From positions 3,348,001 through 3,412,000 of the forward strand of contig NC_087104.1 in assembly GCF_963855985.1 (NCBI RefSeq): a DNA stretch of 64,000 bases, in the 5' to 3' direction. Below the pieces are notes generated by a model. That model searched no databases. It had not been told where the DNA came from and saw only the letters and a list, made by a program, of their open reading frames with translations. Positions 1-10,404 of this stretch are shown piece by piece. The translations under genes and the position numbers were made by a program. Position 1 is the first letter of the stretch, and each line of letters opens with the position of its first letter. Source of the stretch: Ostrinia nubilalis. Its lineage: Eukaryota > Arthropoda > Insecta > Lepidoptera > Crambidae.

Positions 1-1
1 G

Positions 2-110
2 CGGGCGCTATGTGGCGCGACGGCTCTCCACTTCGCGGCTGAGTGCGGTCACGCGGCGGTTGTATGCGCGCTACTCGACCGCCAGGCTAGGATACTTACC
101 AACGAGAGCG
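2..110 (+). CDS. Fem1b: FEM1B-like gene, exon A of the window (5' end outside)
   Basis: Frame 2 reads through ankyrin sequence [14 protein letters not shown], which matches the FEM1B ankyrin region ([14 protein letters not shown] in the vertebrate protein, from memory). This is residues 1-36 of the part of the protein in the window. The exon ends AGCG|gtgcgt at 110 in phase 1. The upstream splice site and the N-terminal ankyrin repeats lie outside the window. FEM1 proteins are CUL2-Elongin ubiquitin-ligase substrate receptors acting in nucleus and cytoplasm; the N-terminal ankyrin repeats bind the degron. All eleven exons here join without a frame break to give 462 codons, which fits a protein of about 620-650 residues with its first quarter missing. 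Similarity to FEM1B is stronger than to FEM1A/C in the middle of the protein. Confidence 0.93.
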
Positions 111-139
111 GTGCGTGTTCTATTCCTACTTTATACTTA

Positions 140-255
140 TGCCCGTTTTCACCATAAATCCCTAATTTTTAAGTGACCCATATGAAAAGAAAATTCATAT
201 TAAGTCTTACTATAGGGGTGACCTAAAAATTAGGGATTGATGGTGAAAACAGGCA
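140..255. mobile_element. Palindromic MITE, family H, copy 1 (PIF/Harbinger-like)
   Basis: Terminal inverted repeats begin TGCCCGTTTTCACC and run about 45 bp, including AATCCCTAATTTTTA. The element is flanked by TTA on both sides (137-139 and 256-258), the 3-bp TWA duplication typical of PIF/Harbinger. Two other copies lie at 16320 and 21512. It sits in the first intron of the window. Confidence 0.85.
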
Positions 256-722
256 TTAGTGTCCTGCCAAAGCTCAGTGTCACGAGTTTGGTCCAGAAGC
301 TAAGTGTGACGAGTTTGGGCCCATCATTGGGGAAAAAATAACTTTAATGTAACGAAAAATACTTGCTTGGGGTCCTTCAATATTTAGTATCCTTTGTTGT
401 CAGAAGGGACAACATGGGACTCACTGAAATGACGTGTGACACGTGACATTGAAGTGTGTTGTGTATGTGTACGGGGAAACAGGACTTCCAATAAACACCT
501 TGTAGATATCAATACTGGTTTATGGTCGGTGGTTTATTTGTCTTTGTAATAACAATACAATTATTTAGGCACGATCAATATGGAGAGCAACTGAGAGTAA
601 GTGAGTGGGCGGAACCGGATGCCGCTAAGCTGTCAAGTCCGAGATGTAATAGAGATAGGACTGTATCCAGTGGCCAACAAAGTGGCCAGACAGTTCGTCG
701 AGTATTCAAATCACCCCAACCA

Positions 723-862
723 GAGGTGGAATTGTGTAAAGTAATCGTAATCATTTGACAGTTCATAACGTACGATAAATTCAGTTAAACAAAGCGTTTG
801 ACAGAATAATCTTACGTTATGAACTGTCAAATGATAACGTTTGCTTTACACAATTCCACCTC
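723..862. mobile_element. Palindromic MITE
   Basis: Inverted arms GAGGTGGAATTGTGTAAAG and CTTTACACAATTCCACCTC, with a second inner pair around ATTTGACAGTTCATAACGTA, form a near-complete hairpin of about 140 bp. No coding sequence. The superfamily is not clear. Confidence 0.7.
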
Positions 863-1383
863 AGAAGTGTGAAAAGTCGCTTAGACACATCTAAGGCACT
901 TTTCTTTGCGTGCTTTGTTTATGTACTACACTCGGCATCAAATAAATCGCACCTCCCGCGACAAGCACTTATCAAACGTATGCATCCCCACTTCTCACCA
1001 ACATTGGTACCATTTGAAAGCCTAGTTCTAAACTTCATTTCATTAAAGGAAAGGTTTTTACCCCAAAAATGTGTCTTTACAAGGATCCAGAGTCACTTCT
1101 TCAAAAAATAGGTAGCTACGCTATAACCATTTTTTATGACTACAAAACTGTTAAGTTAGGATTAATCGCTATCCATCTGTTAAAGAGGACACGTGAGATC
1201 TTTATTTGGTTTTATAACCATAAAAATTGGTCTAATTGATCCCAGAGGTGAGCCCAAAGTGAGGTCTATTTTCAAGTCACATTTATGGTATATGTTAATC
1301 ATTTATTTAGAAATGAAATGTATTTTTCTTTAAATTTATTGGGCTTTCAAATAACACCAATATTGTTGGGGTACCTACCATAA

Positions 1384-1860
<477 letters not shown>

Positions 1861-1943
1861 TAGCGGCAACAGCAGCGGACGCGATAGTGATGAAGACATT
1901 AGACAGACCACGACGCGTTACACGAAGTAAAAGACAGCTTCTA

Positions 1944-2064
1944 CCGGGCGTCGGTGGTGGAGCTACTGGCGGCGCGGCCTGAAGTCTCGCGCGCGCAGGC
2001 CATAGAAGCGCTCGAGCTGCTCGGCGCCTCTTTCGCCAACGACAAGGAGTACTACTGCCTCCGG
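1944..2064 (+). pseudogene. Duplicate of FEM1B exon B, copy 2 (5'-truncated)
   Basis: Repeats the last 121 bp of exon B (1527-1647) almost exactly and keeps the reading frame and a donor (CTCCGG|gtgagt). The exon's 5' part is missing. The nearest upstream AG (ending aaaagacag) would put it out of phase with exon A, so it should not substitute for exon B in frame. Confidence 0.85.
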
Positions 2065-2191
2065 GTGAGTAGCGTGCCAGTACTGATGCTTCCAGGCGCA
2101 TGGTGTGTAGCGGCAACAGCAGACAAGGAGTAGTGCTGCCACCTGTCGCGTAGTGTAATAGCAGCAGCAGTAGCGGACGCGATAGTGATGA

Positions 2192-2589
<398 letters not shown>

Positions 2590-2769
2590 CCAGCAGTAGT
2601 AGCGGACTCGGAAGTGTTGGTAGACAGAAGACAAAAACCGTGAGATGATAAAATAACACGTGATGTGATATAGCTTCTTCTGAAGCTAACCTTTATGACA
2701 AGGAATGTCCGTTGTTACTTAAACTTTATTTTGTCTGTCTTGGGATAGCGCGAAGAAAAGAAGAGGAGT

Positions 2770-2860
2770 ACTGAAAGAAAGAAAGAAAAACATTTATTTG
2801 GTTCTAACTTAAAATATAACACACAGATAACAAAAGGCAAGTAGACACAAGTAGTTAGAA
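2770..2860 (-). repeat. Retroposon 3' tail with GAAA repeats
   Basis: GAAAGAAAGAAAGAAA followed by CATTTATTTGGTTCTAAC resembles the reverse complement of TTTC-tailed retroposon ends such as the one abutting the TPR exon (about 9060-9098). A related end occurs near 50720. A short fragment, family not identified. Confidence 0.4.
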
Positions 2861-2894
2861 CCAAAATTGGCCACCGCTCAGCATGTGTCATGCT

Positions 2895-3575
2895 CTGGAG
2901 CCTTCAGGTTCAGAATGTCCAATTCCCAAAATGTCCAACGGTTTCAAAATGTCCAATTCCCGGAATGTCCAATTCCCAAAATGTCCAATTCTCAAAATGT
3001 CCAATTCCCGAAATGTCCAATTCCTGAAATGTCCAGTTCCCGAAATGTCCAATTCCCAAAATGTCCAATCTACTATTATGATTATGATGGGTTTGTTAAA
3101 TAAGTCCTCATAGGCTTTCTTAAAAATACTTAATAAATAACCATATTTAAATTTAAATAATCATCATTTATTTATTTACAAATTATTCTTTCCTTTTTAG
3201 GCCAAAAGAAAAAAATATAAATAACTATACATACTTGTAGGAGTATAAAGTGCAGTAGCTACAAATTTTTTCTACGTACTCTTTGCAAATAATACAATTT
3301 TTTTATGTTTATATGCCGATTTGGCAAAAACTAAACGCATTCGTACAGAAATATATTAATTACTAATTTTTAAGAAAGTCTATGAGGACTTTTTAAAAAA
3401 ACCCATCATAATAGTAGATTGGACATTTTGGGAATAGGACGTTTCGGGAACTGGACATTTCAGGAATTGGACATTTCGGGAATTGGACATTTCGGGAATT
3501 GGACGTTCTGGGAATTGGACATTTTGAAACCGTTGGACATTTTGGGAATTGGACATTCTGAACCTGAAGGCTCTG
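2895..3575. mobile_element. Foldback-like element with minisatellite arms
   Basis: The left arm (2895-3130) and the right arm (3362-3575, inverted) are each built from repeats of about 16-18 bp of the type AATTCCCGAAATGTCC, bounded outside by GAGCCTTCAGGTTCAGAATG and inside by TCTACTATTATGAT. The 230-bp centre is AT-rich. Long inverted repeats made of short tandem repeats are the hallmark of foldback elements. No transposase is present. Confidence 0.75.
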
Positions 3576-3779
3576 GAGTAGTAAATAAAACCCAGAACAT
3601 GACGATGTTATTCTGCGCTGACCATTTTTGGAGAGAGCTGGAATACTCGCATAAAATTACTAACAAACATGAGACAACACACAAAAAAACAAACAAAGGA
3701 GATAAAACAAAATTAAAATACAAAATTAAAAAAAAAGTAAATAGTTGATGCCCAACATTTCGCTAGCTTGTGGCAGTTA

Positions 3780-4200
3780 TTACGACACGTTCGGTAGTCC
3801 ACCACAACCCTTTTGGTACTCTTTGGTTACAACCAAACCAACGGGCATACTGTGACTGTGGGGTGTGTAATGTATGATATAACTACATATCATATAATAC
3901 TTAGAGGATATAACATCATATTTTATAAAATCATTTAGCATAATAATTATTTACTATAATAAACGAATAATATAATTTTAAAACGAATAATTTTAAGACA
4001 AATAACTATTAACTGATATAAAATGGTTTGATATAATGAATATTTTCTATAAAACTTACAATGTATAAAATTTAAAACAAATAACATTCAAATCATATAA
4101 AAATAAAGTGTCGAACAATCAAATGAGATAAAATTATTTTCCTATAAAACTTAAATCACATAACAATAATAATTTTATATAAAGTTCAATTGTTATAATA
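3780..4200. other. AT-rich repetitive intron DNA
   Basis: Degenerate runs built on motifs such as ATATAAAATTAT and CATATAAC, with similar DNA at 7870-8010 on the far side of the P-like element. It may be one AT-rich element into which the P-like transposon inserted. No coding signal seen. Confidence 0.4.
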
Positions 4201-4204
4201 AGCA

Positions 4205-4384
4205 TTGCATGCAGCAAGCAAGCAAGCAAACAAGCAAGCTAGCAAACGAGCAAGCAAGCAAGCGAGCAAGCAAGCTAGCAAGCAGGCAAGCAGGGAAGCA
4301 AGCAGGCAAGCAAGCAAGCAGGCAAGCAAGCAAGCAAACAAGCAAGCAAGCAAGCAGGCAAGCAAGCAAGCAGGCATGCAGCAT
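4205..4384. repeat. (AGCA)n microsatellite
   Basis: About 180 bp of AGCA repeats with a few substitutions (AGGC, AAAC). Its period-4 composition leaves open frames on both strands (Gln-Ala-Ser-Lys or Cys-Leu-Leu-Ala repeats) that are artefacts. It is followed by a GC-rich stretch at 4420-4620 with no recognised gene. Confidence 0.95.
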
Positions 4385-5040
4385 GCAAATTTGACTAAAA
4401 ACTTGAGACTTCTGTCACGGCTCCGGCACTGCGGGGCTCTGGCGGTCCCTCGCGTGCTAATCGTCACAGATGGCTTTCGCTCAACACCGCGTCTTCGGCT
4501 TGCTGGCCGGCTTTGCCGGCCAGCCTCAGCCGCGGCGCCTCGCTTCCAGCCACCTGCTCCTCAGCCCGCGGGCCGCCTCGCCCCTCCGTGCCTACGCGCT
4601 TCTAAATTACACTCTAGGGGTAGGGCAGACAAGACTACGTGGAGTCGGTTTTACGGCGATTCGTTTTTGTCACTAAAGTCATTTAAGTCAAGCTAAAGAA
4701 GAACATACTAAAAGTTATATCTATCAGAAATTATGTCAATTAAAGAGTATACCAAATAGTCGTTATAACAAATAATATTTATTTTATGTAATGGTTATAT
4801 GAAATATTATTTCTATTAAACAAAATTACATCAAATGAGTCTTAGATTAAGTAAGGTTTATATCAAATGTCTTTATGCGTTTTGATCTTGGACGAATAAA
4901 CCACTGGACGCGTAACGAGTGACGTTTTCGTCTTTACCCCGCTAGCACTTACCAAGGCTAAATTAGCCATGGTAAATGTTGTCAGGTTGTCACTTTGTCA
5001 GTATGACGCGAGCTCTCGAAGAGTAAAAATATCACGAAAA

Positions 5041-5565
5041 ATGGGTAAATGCGCTGTACTTTATTGCAAAAATTATTCCGGTCACACAAGAAATGTTTCT
5101 TATCACGCGTAAGTACATTTTGAATCTATTATAGTAGCAATTTTTTCGTAAAATAAATAAAATTTGATATGTAAACAAAATATGATTACGTCATTTTAAA
5201 AAGTACTCATTGTACATGTAAATGCTTAAAACATGTAGCATATTTAATTTGATTGGATTATAGGTTTCATTCATTCATTCACATCTCATTTTTTATGACG
5301 TAAAGGGCTTGAAAAATGTCGATAAGTTTATCGATATACCAAACAAACTGAAACTGAAATTATTCAAATTAATTTTAGATTTCCAGTGGATCCAAATAGA
5401 AGGAGAAAGTGGATAGAGGCAGTCAGAAGACAAAATACGTGGATTTCAACTAAAAACCACTGCATTTGTAGCATTCATTTTGCGGAAGAATGCTACAATG
5501 CCAATTCTACGAAACAGAGAAAACTGCACAAAGATTCTATACCTACATTGAATTTGCCTAAATTT
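5041..5565 (+). CDS. THAP-domain start of P-like transposase (two exons, incomplete)
   Basis: Exon 1 at 5041-5108 starts MGKCAVLYCKNYSGH and ends in donor gc|gtaagt. Exon 2 at 5379-5565 follows acceptor aattttag and ends AAATTT|gtaagt. The joined 85 residues have the THAP C2CH layout: Cys4 and Cys9, the conserved Trp in RRKWIEA, CSIHF supplying the later Cys and His, and SIPTLNLP at the usual AVPTIF position. A third exon may follow acceptor tttattttag near 6450 but soon runs into stops. I see no RNase-H-like catalytic core. A possible role is binding of the transposon's own ends; as a truncated product it might act as a repressor, but that is inference only. Confidence 0.75.
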
Positions 5566-5724
5566 GTAAGTACAATCATTATCAAATTTTATTAGATATT
5601 TTATCTTAAAAGTCAACTAATTCACCAAAATATCAGTAGACACAAAACATTTATGGTTCAAATTGTGTAACTGGTATGGCTCAAAAGATAAGGAGACATA
5701 TAAAGTGCCCTAAAGGGCTACCTT

Positions 5725-6355
5725 TTTTAGGGTTCCGTAGTCCTGACAAGGAACCCTTATAGTTTTGCTATGTCTGTCTGTCCGAGGTTTTGCTTGGAAA
5801 CTATTGGCACTAGAGAGCTGTAATTTTGTGGAGGTATGTATATTAATCACGCCGATAAAACAGTAAGATAAAATTTTGAAAAAAAAAATTATTACGGTAG
5901 CTAGTTGCTTTACATCTAGGGGTCATCTTCTACCTCATCGTGTGGGATATCGTTGGACAAGTCTTTTAAAATTGCTTAGGGGTTTTTAAGGCTTTTTTTC
6001 CATTTAGAGATCTGTTTGCAAATTATTAAAGTTTAAAGTGCCAATTTTTTTTCGAGTCCCCTCTAAAAACTAAACCGTTAGCTTGAAAAATCTGGGAAAA
6101 TTCATAATAATAATTTATTTTATGACCTTTCAAGGAAAACTATAACGGTTAAGATACATCAGTTAGTTTAGGAGTAATAGTCATTTGACTCATGTGTTAT
6201 ACTTAACTAATAAAAATTCCTTAGAAGAAAATACAAAAAGTTACTTTAGATGAAGTAATTGCTTGCTTCTAAAATATATTGTGTTAACGACGGACAACAA
6301 CTACGGAACCCTACATTACGCGTGGCCCCCGCCCGACACGCACTTGGTCGGTTTT
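5725..6355. mobile_element. Dispersed TIR element (GGGTTCCGTAG family), copy 1
   Basis: Starts AGGGTTCCGTAGTCC and ends CTACGGAACCCTACATTACG, followed by CCCGACACGCACTTGG. The internal sequence (TGTCTGTCTGTCCGAGGTTT, ATTGGCACTAGAGAGCTGTA) recurs at 31051-31690. It is nested inside the P-like element. Non-coding. Confidence 0.7.
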
Positions 6356-6639
6356 TTTTAAGTTATCTTTGACATTCATAAGTGCCAAAACACTGGTCAA
6401 ATTTGAATAAAATATTTTTGATGTTGATTGATTTTTTGGCTTTATTTTAGTCACATGAAACAAAAGATGATGAGATCCACACAGATGGAACATACAATTT
6501 AACCTTTTCATTGCATCTAAATATTAATAATATCATCACAAAAATACGCCAAATGACCACGATTACATATTATTATTATTTTTTATTTTATTAACAGGTT
6601 TTATTTTCAGTATGCAATACCGAGGTGGAACCTTTTAGA

Positions 6640-7260
6640 TCTGTGTCATCCCCTCACGTTTAGTGAAATACCGGGGTGGTTGGAACTTGATTTGGTCCAT
6701 CCTGTCATCAACTGTTTTTCAATGGGACGACTTCTGAACATCAGAGAGATCTTGACTGTCAAGATACGTGAATTAGGCCACTGAACTTTTCAAAACAAAA
6801 CCAACACAGGTGAAATATCTGAGCATCTCCCTTGACAACAAATTGAACTGGGCGAGTCATATCGACAACATGCATAGTGCCTAGCAAACATAGCGGCCAC
6901 GGGTTGTATGAGAACCACTATATCGGCATCACTTGACTTCTTTCTGAATCTCTACATTTAGACCTCATTATTCAGAAGGAAGCACAAGCACCCACTCTAA
7001 GACTTGAAGGAAACGATCTATGAAAGCAAAACAAGGAGACAGGATATTCTGCGATTCTGCACAAAACCCTAAAAGAAATACCCCTCATCAACAGGATAGG
7101 TACCCTGTGTACACATCTTCGACCAAAGATAATATCCAGCTTACAGCGGAAACGCGAAATTGCTCTGGAATCAATGAAGTTAGGATATACCGACGTCTTC
7201 AAAACCGAAATAAGTACTGGGAGGTCTTCTCGAATGACCTAAACATAAGAATATCAACAA
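6640..7260 (+). repeat. Decayed jockey-type LINE fragment
   Basis: Around 6806-6870 the + strand reads QVKYLSISLDNKLNWASHID, matching the conserved VKYLGxxLDxxLNW segment after the reverse transcriptase core of jockey-like LINEs. Flanking frames are broken. It sits within the P-like element, presumably a later insertion that removed transposase sequence. The strip 6715-6785 recurs inverted near 51970-52045. Confidence 0.55.
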
Positions 7261-8076
7261 CATTAGATAAGAATTAAATAATCTCAGATAGTGCATCCGT
7301 ACTGCAAGCACTACAAAGCAATACATTGTCATAATGTTATCAAATTGTGTTTTATGAAATGTATAGAAATAGGCTATTGATGAAACTTTTGTCCGTGACG
7401 TGAGACAGATTATAACATTTGTTGAGACCAAAAGCTAGTTAGCAGTCGATCGTAACAGAATATTACTTGTTTATTGCTTTACGAATTTGATAATGATAAC
7501 ACAGCAAAAAAATATTTCACCTAGTTACCTACCTATATGAATAACTTGTAATATTATTTGTACCTATGATTTACCAATGGCACTATAATAAACACGATAC
7601 AATAATTAATTATAGTCTTTCAATTAAAGAAACTTTCAATATTAAATCAATCCATAATTTTATTCATTTATCTCGTTAGGTTCATTCATTCATTCATTTA
7701 CATAACTATCGATAAAAATTTACGATCTTTTCCCAGCACTAAATGTCATTATTTGACAATTGTCAAACCTCTCCCCCCGCAAAAAGTGGTTGATCGTGTT
7801 TCCTTAGAAATCTTGTAGGTTTCGTGTCCAGTGGTTTATTCGTCCAAGGTTTTGATTGGTATCTGAAATGACATTATTAGAAATGATTTATTATATGAAG
7901 TAAACATTATATGTTAAAAAATTATATCAAGTGTTATTATAACATACGTTTATTATACAATATGAACGTTATTGAAATGAATTTATATCATATAAACTTA
8001 TATAAACTGTCACGCACCCGTGACTGTGCTGTTCAAACTGTTCATACAATAATTTAGTAACATTTACGTTCTTCAG

Positions 8077-8202
8077 ATGGCGTACCAATATTTGCACAGA
8101 GCGATGGCGATGCGTTACGACACACGATACGGACTGCTATTGAAGAAACCGGCCGATCCTATACCTGCTTACGATAATTGGAAAGAGAGCACTACACTTG
8201 AG
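8077..8202 (+). CDS. Fem1b: FEM1B-like gene, exon C (TPR region start)
   Basis: Acceptor cgttcttcag|ATG and donor CTTGAG|gtaaac; 126 bp, phase 0 at both ends (residues 89-130). It encodes MAYQYLHRAMAMRYDTRYGL and on to IPAYDNWKESTTLE, the segment FEM1 proteins place between the ankyrin block and the ALHMEGLIVRERILG stretch. The first Met is internal, not a start, because exon B reads straight into it. Confidence 0.9.
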
Positions 8203-8382
8203 GTAAACATCATCTGAGTGATTTTGATTTGATTAATCAATGTGTCTACCTCTTCCTAAATTAATTTTAAGACTTCATATGATATGTTATTAGAACTATT
8301 AGGTGACATTACATAGCTGAGAGCCTGCCTATAATGTTTACTGACAGGTTGAGCTTCCCAGTCAGTTAAACTTGTTGATTTT

Positions 8383-8520
8383 AAGGCTGCCTTTCCACCA
8401 GAGAAAACCAATAGAATCGCTACATTACCTCGCCTGGGTAATTGAAGTGATTCTATTGGTTCTTTACAAATGCATCCTTTGCTACGCATCCTCGCACATC
8501 TAAGGTGGAAACGCAGCCTT
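8383..8520. mobile_element. MITE with AAGGCTGC termini
   Basis: Termini AAGGCTGCCTTTCCACC and GGTGGAAACGCAGCCTT form an imperfect hairpin, with an inner pair around ACCAATAGAATC and GATTCTATTGGT. About 138 bp, non-coding, flanked by TTA/TAG-like bases. Confidence 0.7.
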
Positions 8521-8603
8521 AGCCCTGTTTTGCGTAGTCTTCTCAGTTTACGTCTCTTTAAGACTTCTAGTGGGTTCTGGAAGTTTCTATATCGGTGGTT
8601 CCC

Positions 8604-8797
8604 AAAGTTGTCTGGGCTACGACTCATCTAATACAAGTTCCCAAACTCGGGATCCACCTACAGGAAATTTCGCCCGCTGCCCAGTGGTTGGATCCGTAGG
8701 GTGGTGTCTAGTTCTACAGGCAGGGCCCACTTAATGTTCGCTCGCGGAGTCGCGTCCCACTGGGTTGCGACCCATAGTTTGGGAAAGCCTGTTCTAG
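8604..8797. mobile_element. Possible hAT-like MITE
   Basis: Starts CGGTGGTTCCCAAAG and ends ATAGTTTGGGAAAGCCTG, with GTTGCGACCC near the end. This resembles hAT termini of the CAGTGGTTCCCAAA type. No clear 8-bp duplication seen. Confidence 0.35.
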
Positions 8798-8814
8798 ACG
8801 CTTGTATATCGTTC

Positions 8815-9098
8815 CAAACTAATGTTTTTGGTGCTGGTGGTGGTTTTTGGTTTAACTCGGCATGGGGCACACTGAAAACCAGCGTCGTGGCCTCCCTCAC
8901 CGGGGGCCACGGCATATGCTGAGTGGGGTCCCATTGCGATGGGCATCGATGTGCGACAGGGTGGCACTGCTTAGTTTACTTTCTCTTCCATTGTATGTTT
9001 TATGTGTTACCTCTGTCTTGTTTGCTTTTTTATTTACCTCTTTTGTCTTTTGTGATGTCCATGGCAATAAATGTTTCTTTCTTTCTTTCTTTCTTTTT
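8815..9098 (+). repeat. Retroposon 3' end with (TTTC)n tail at a splice acceptor
   Basis: A repeat-like stretch containing CACCGGGGGCCACGGCATAT runs into GGCAATAAATG, a polyadenylation-like signal, and then five TTTC units. The tail merges directly with TTTTTAG, the acceptor of the next FEM1B exon at 9101. A similar AATAAA-plus-CTTT tail ends a repeat near 52380-52422. No complete ORF. Confidence 0.6.
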
Positions 9099-9100
9099 AG

Positions 9101-9298
9101 GAAGTGGAGCGCCTGCACGGCAACGCGCACGGGCTGCACATGGAGGGGCTGACGGTGCGCGAGCGCGTGCTGGGGCGCGGCTGCCCCGACCTGCCGCACC
9201 CCGTCGTGTTCCGCGGCGCCGTGTTCGCCGACGAGGCGCGCTTCGACCGCTGCCTCGCGCTGTGGCGCCACGCGCTGCTGCTGCGGCAGCACAACGCG
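9101..9298 (+). CDS. Fem1b: FEM1B-like gene, exon D (TPR exon)
   Basis: Acceptor tttttag|GAAGTG and donor AACGCG|gtcagt; 198 bp, phase 0 both ends (residues 131-196). It contains LHMEGLTVRERVLG and then VVFRGAVFADEARFDRCLAL and WRHALLLRQ, matching the FEM1B pattern ALHMEGLIVRERILG, YRGAVYAD and LWLHALHLRQ. This TPR-like hairpin lies between the two ankyrin blocks. The last 108 bp are the first of six near-identical tandem copies; using this donor gives the canonical protein length. GC content is extreme compared with neighbouring introns. Confidence 0.92.
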
Positions 9299-9983
9299 GT
9301 CAGTAGCACGCGGCTCCCTCGCCCCCTGCCGCACCCCGTCGTGTTCCGCGGCGCCGTGTTCGCCGACGAGGCGCGCTTCGACCGCTGCCTCGCGCTGTGG
9401 CGCCACGCGCTGCTGCTGCGGCAGCACAACGCGGTCAGTAGCACGCGGCTCCCTCGCCCCCTGCCGCACCCCGTCGTGTTCCGCGGCGCCGTGTTCGCCG
9501 ACGAGGCGCGCTTCGACCGCTGCCTCGCGCTGTGGCGCCACGCGCTGCTGCTGCGGCAGCACAACGCGGTCAGTAGCACGCGGCTCCCTCGCCCCCTGCC
9601 GCACCCCGTCGTGTTCCGCGGCGCCGTGTTCGCCGACGAGGCGCGCTTCGACCGCTGCCTCGCGCTGTGGCGCCACGCGCTGCTGCTGCGGCAGCACAAC
9701 GCGGTCAGTAGCACGCGGCTCCCTCGCCCCCTGCCGCACCCCGTCGTGTTCCGCGGCGCCGTGTTCGCCGACGAGGCGCGCTTCGACCGCTGCCTCGCGC
9801 TGTGGCGCCACGCGCTGCTGCTGCGGCAGCACAACGCGGTCAGTAGCACGCGGCTCCCTCGCCCCCTGCCGCACCCCGTCGTGTTCCGCGGCGCCGTGTT
9901 CGCCGACGAGGCGCGCTTCGACCGCTGCCTCGCGCTGTGGCGCCACGCGCTGCTGCTGCGGCAGCAAAACGCGGTCAGTAGCA
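9191..9983 (+). repeat. 135-bp in-frame tandem array of the TPR exon
   Basis: Five full 135-bp units and a sixth cut short at about 9983. Each holds 108 bp of exon D plus 27 bp starting at the donor (gtcagtagcacgcggctccc). Copies are virtually identical; the only difference I see is CAC to CAA in the last. Because 135 is divisible by three, the + frame stays open through all copies, and each keeps its own donor. The protein could therefore gain 45 residues per unit if a later donor were used. Open frames on the minus strand here are mirror artefacts. Confidence 0.97.
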
Positions 9984-10222
9984 CCAGAGTAAATACAAAT
10001 GAGTAGGTCATCTTCATAGAAACGCACGGGCGCGGTTTGTATGCGAGCGCGCCAACACGTATGCGTCGCGCACGCACACACTAACAAAATTTTACGGGGA
10101 ATTTTGTCAGTGTGACGCACACACTGACAAAATGCGCGCCGCATACGTATTGCCGCGCTCACATACAAACCGCGCCCGGTGCGTTTCTATGAAGATAACC
10201 TACTCATTTGTATTTACTCTGG
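9984..10222. mobile_element. Palindromic MITE in the last TPR-exon copy
   Basis: Arms CCAGAGTAAATACAAATGAG and its reverse complement, extended by TTCATAGAAACGCA and GCGCGGTTTGTATG pairs. Flanked by TAGCA on both sides, a likely 5-bp (perhaps 6-bp) duplication of the tandem-unit sequence gtcagtagca. It inserted into the seventh, now degenerate, unit. Confidence 0.8.
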
Positions 10223-10224
10223 TA

Positions 10225-10400
10225 GCATGCAGCTCCCTCTGCCCCCATACACCTCCCCCTACTTGTCTACAGCTTCCCCTGCCCCCTATAGCTCCGTCTT
10301 GCTTCCTAAAGCTCCTCGTGCCACCCTACAGCTCTTCCTTTTCCCCTACTGCTTCCTTTTCTTCGCCAAAGCACCCCCTGCCGCACCCTGGTCGTCTTCT
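10225..10400 (+). repeat. Pyrimidine-rich degenerate tandem repeat with array remnant
   Basis: Repeats of the type AGCTCCCCTGCCCCCTA fill the stretch. Near 10373-10395 CCCCCTGCCGCACCC is again recognisable, so this is probably the decayed remainder of the 135-bp array beyond the MITE. Confidence 0.55.
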
Positions 10401-10404
10401 TCCT

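Larger units (their letters stand above)
4887..7848 (+). mobile_element. P-element-like DNA transposon with THAP start
   Basis: Bounded by inverted termini CTTGGACGAATAAACCACTG (left as written, right as reverse complement, identical for 23 bp and similar beyond). Flanked by a perfect 8-bp direct repeat GTTTTGAT (4879-4886 and 7849-7856). Length 2,962 bp, close to the canonical P element. A two-exon THAP domain starts 154 bp inside the left end. P transposases have an N-terminal THAP DNA-binding domain and make 8-bp duplications, so the three features agree. hAT elements also make 8-bp duplications but do not normally carry THAP. The rest is largely replaced by other repeats, so this copy looks non-autonomous. 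It lies in the intron between FEM1B exons B and C, in the same orientation. Confidence 0.85.

Noticed and set aside
2867..3113. CRISPR-like short repeats near 2920-3065
   Set aside because: Units are contiguous with no spacers, mirrored in inverted form at 3415-3560, and the genome is eukaryotic.
4186..4696. ORFs with Gln-Ala-Ser-Lys or Cys-Leu-Leu-Ala repeats
   Set aside because: They arise from the period-4 AGCA microsatellite, which is open in several frames on both strands.
8077..8202. ATG at 8077 as a start codon of a separate gene
   Set aside because: It directly follows an AG acceptor and joins in phase to exon B; FEM1 proteins have this segment internally.
8897..10168. Minus-strand ORFs of 423 and 326 codons with tandem protein repeats
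   Set aside because: They are mirror frames of the 135-bp GC-rich exon array; the + strand frame matches FEM1B and its splice sites, the minus frames match nothing.
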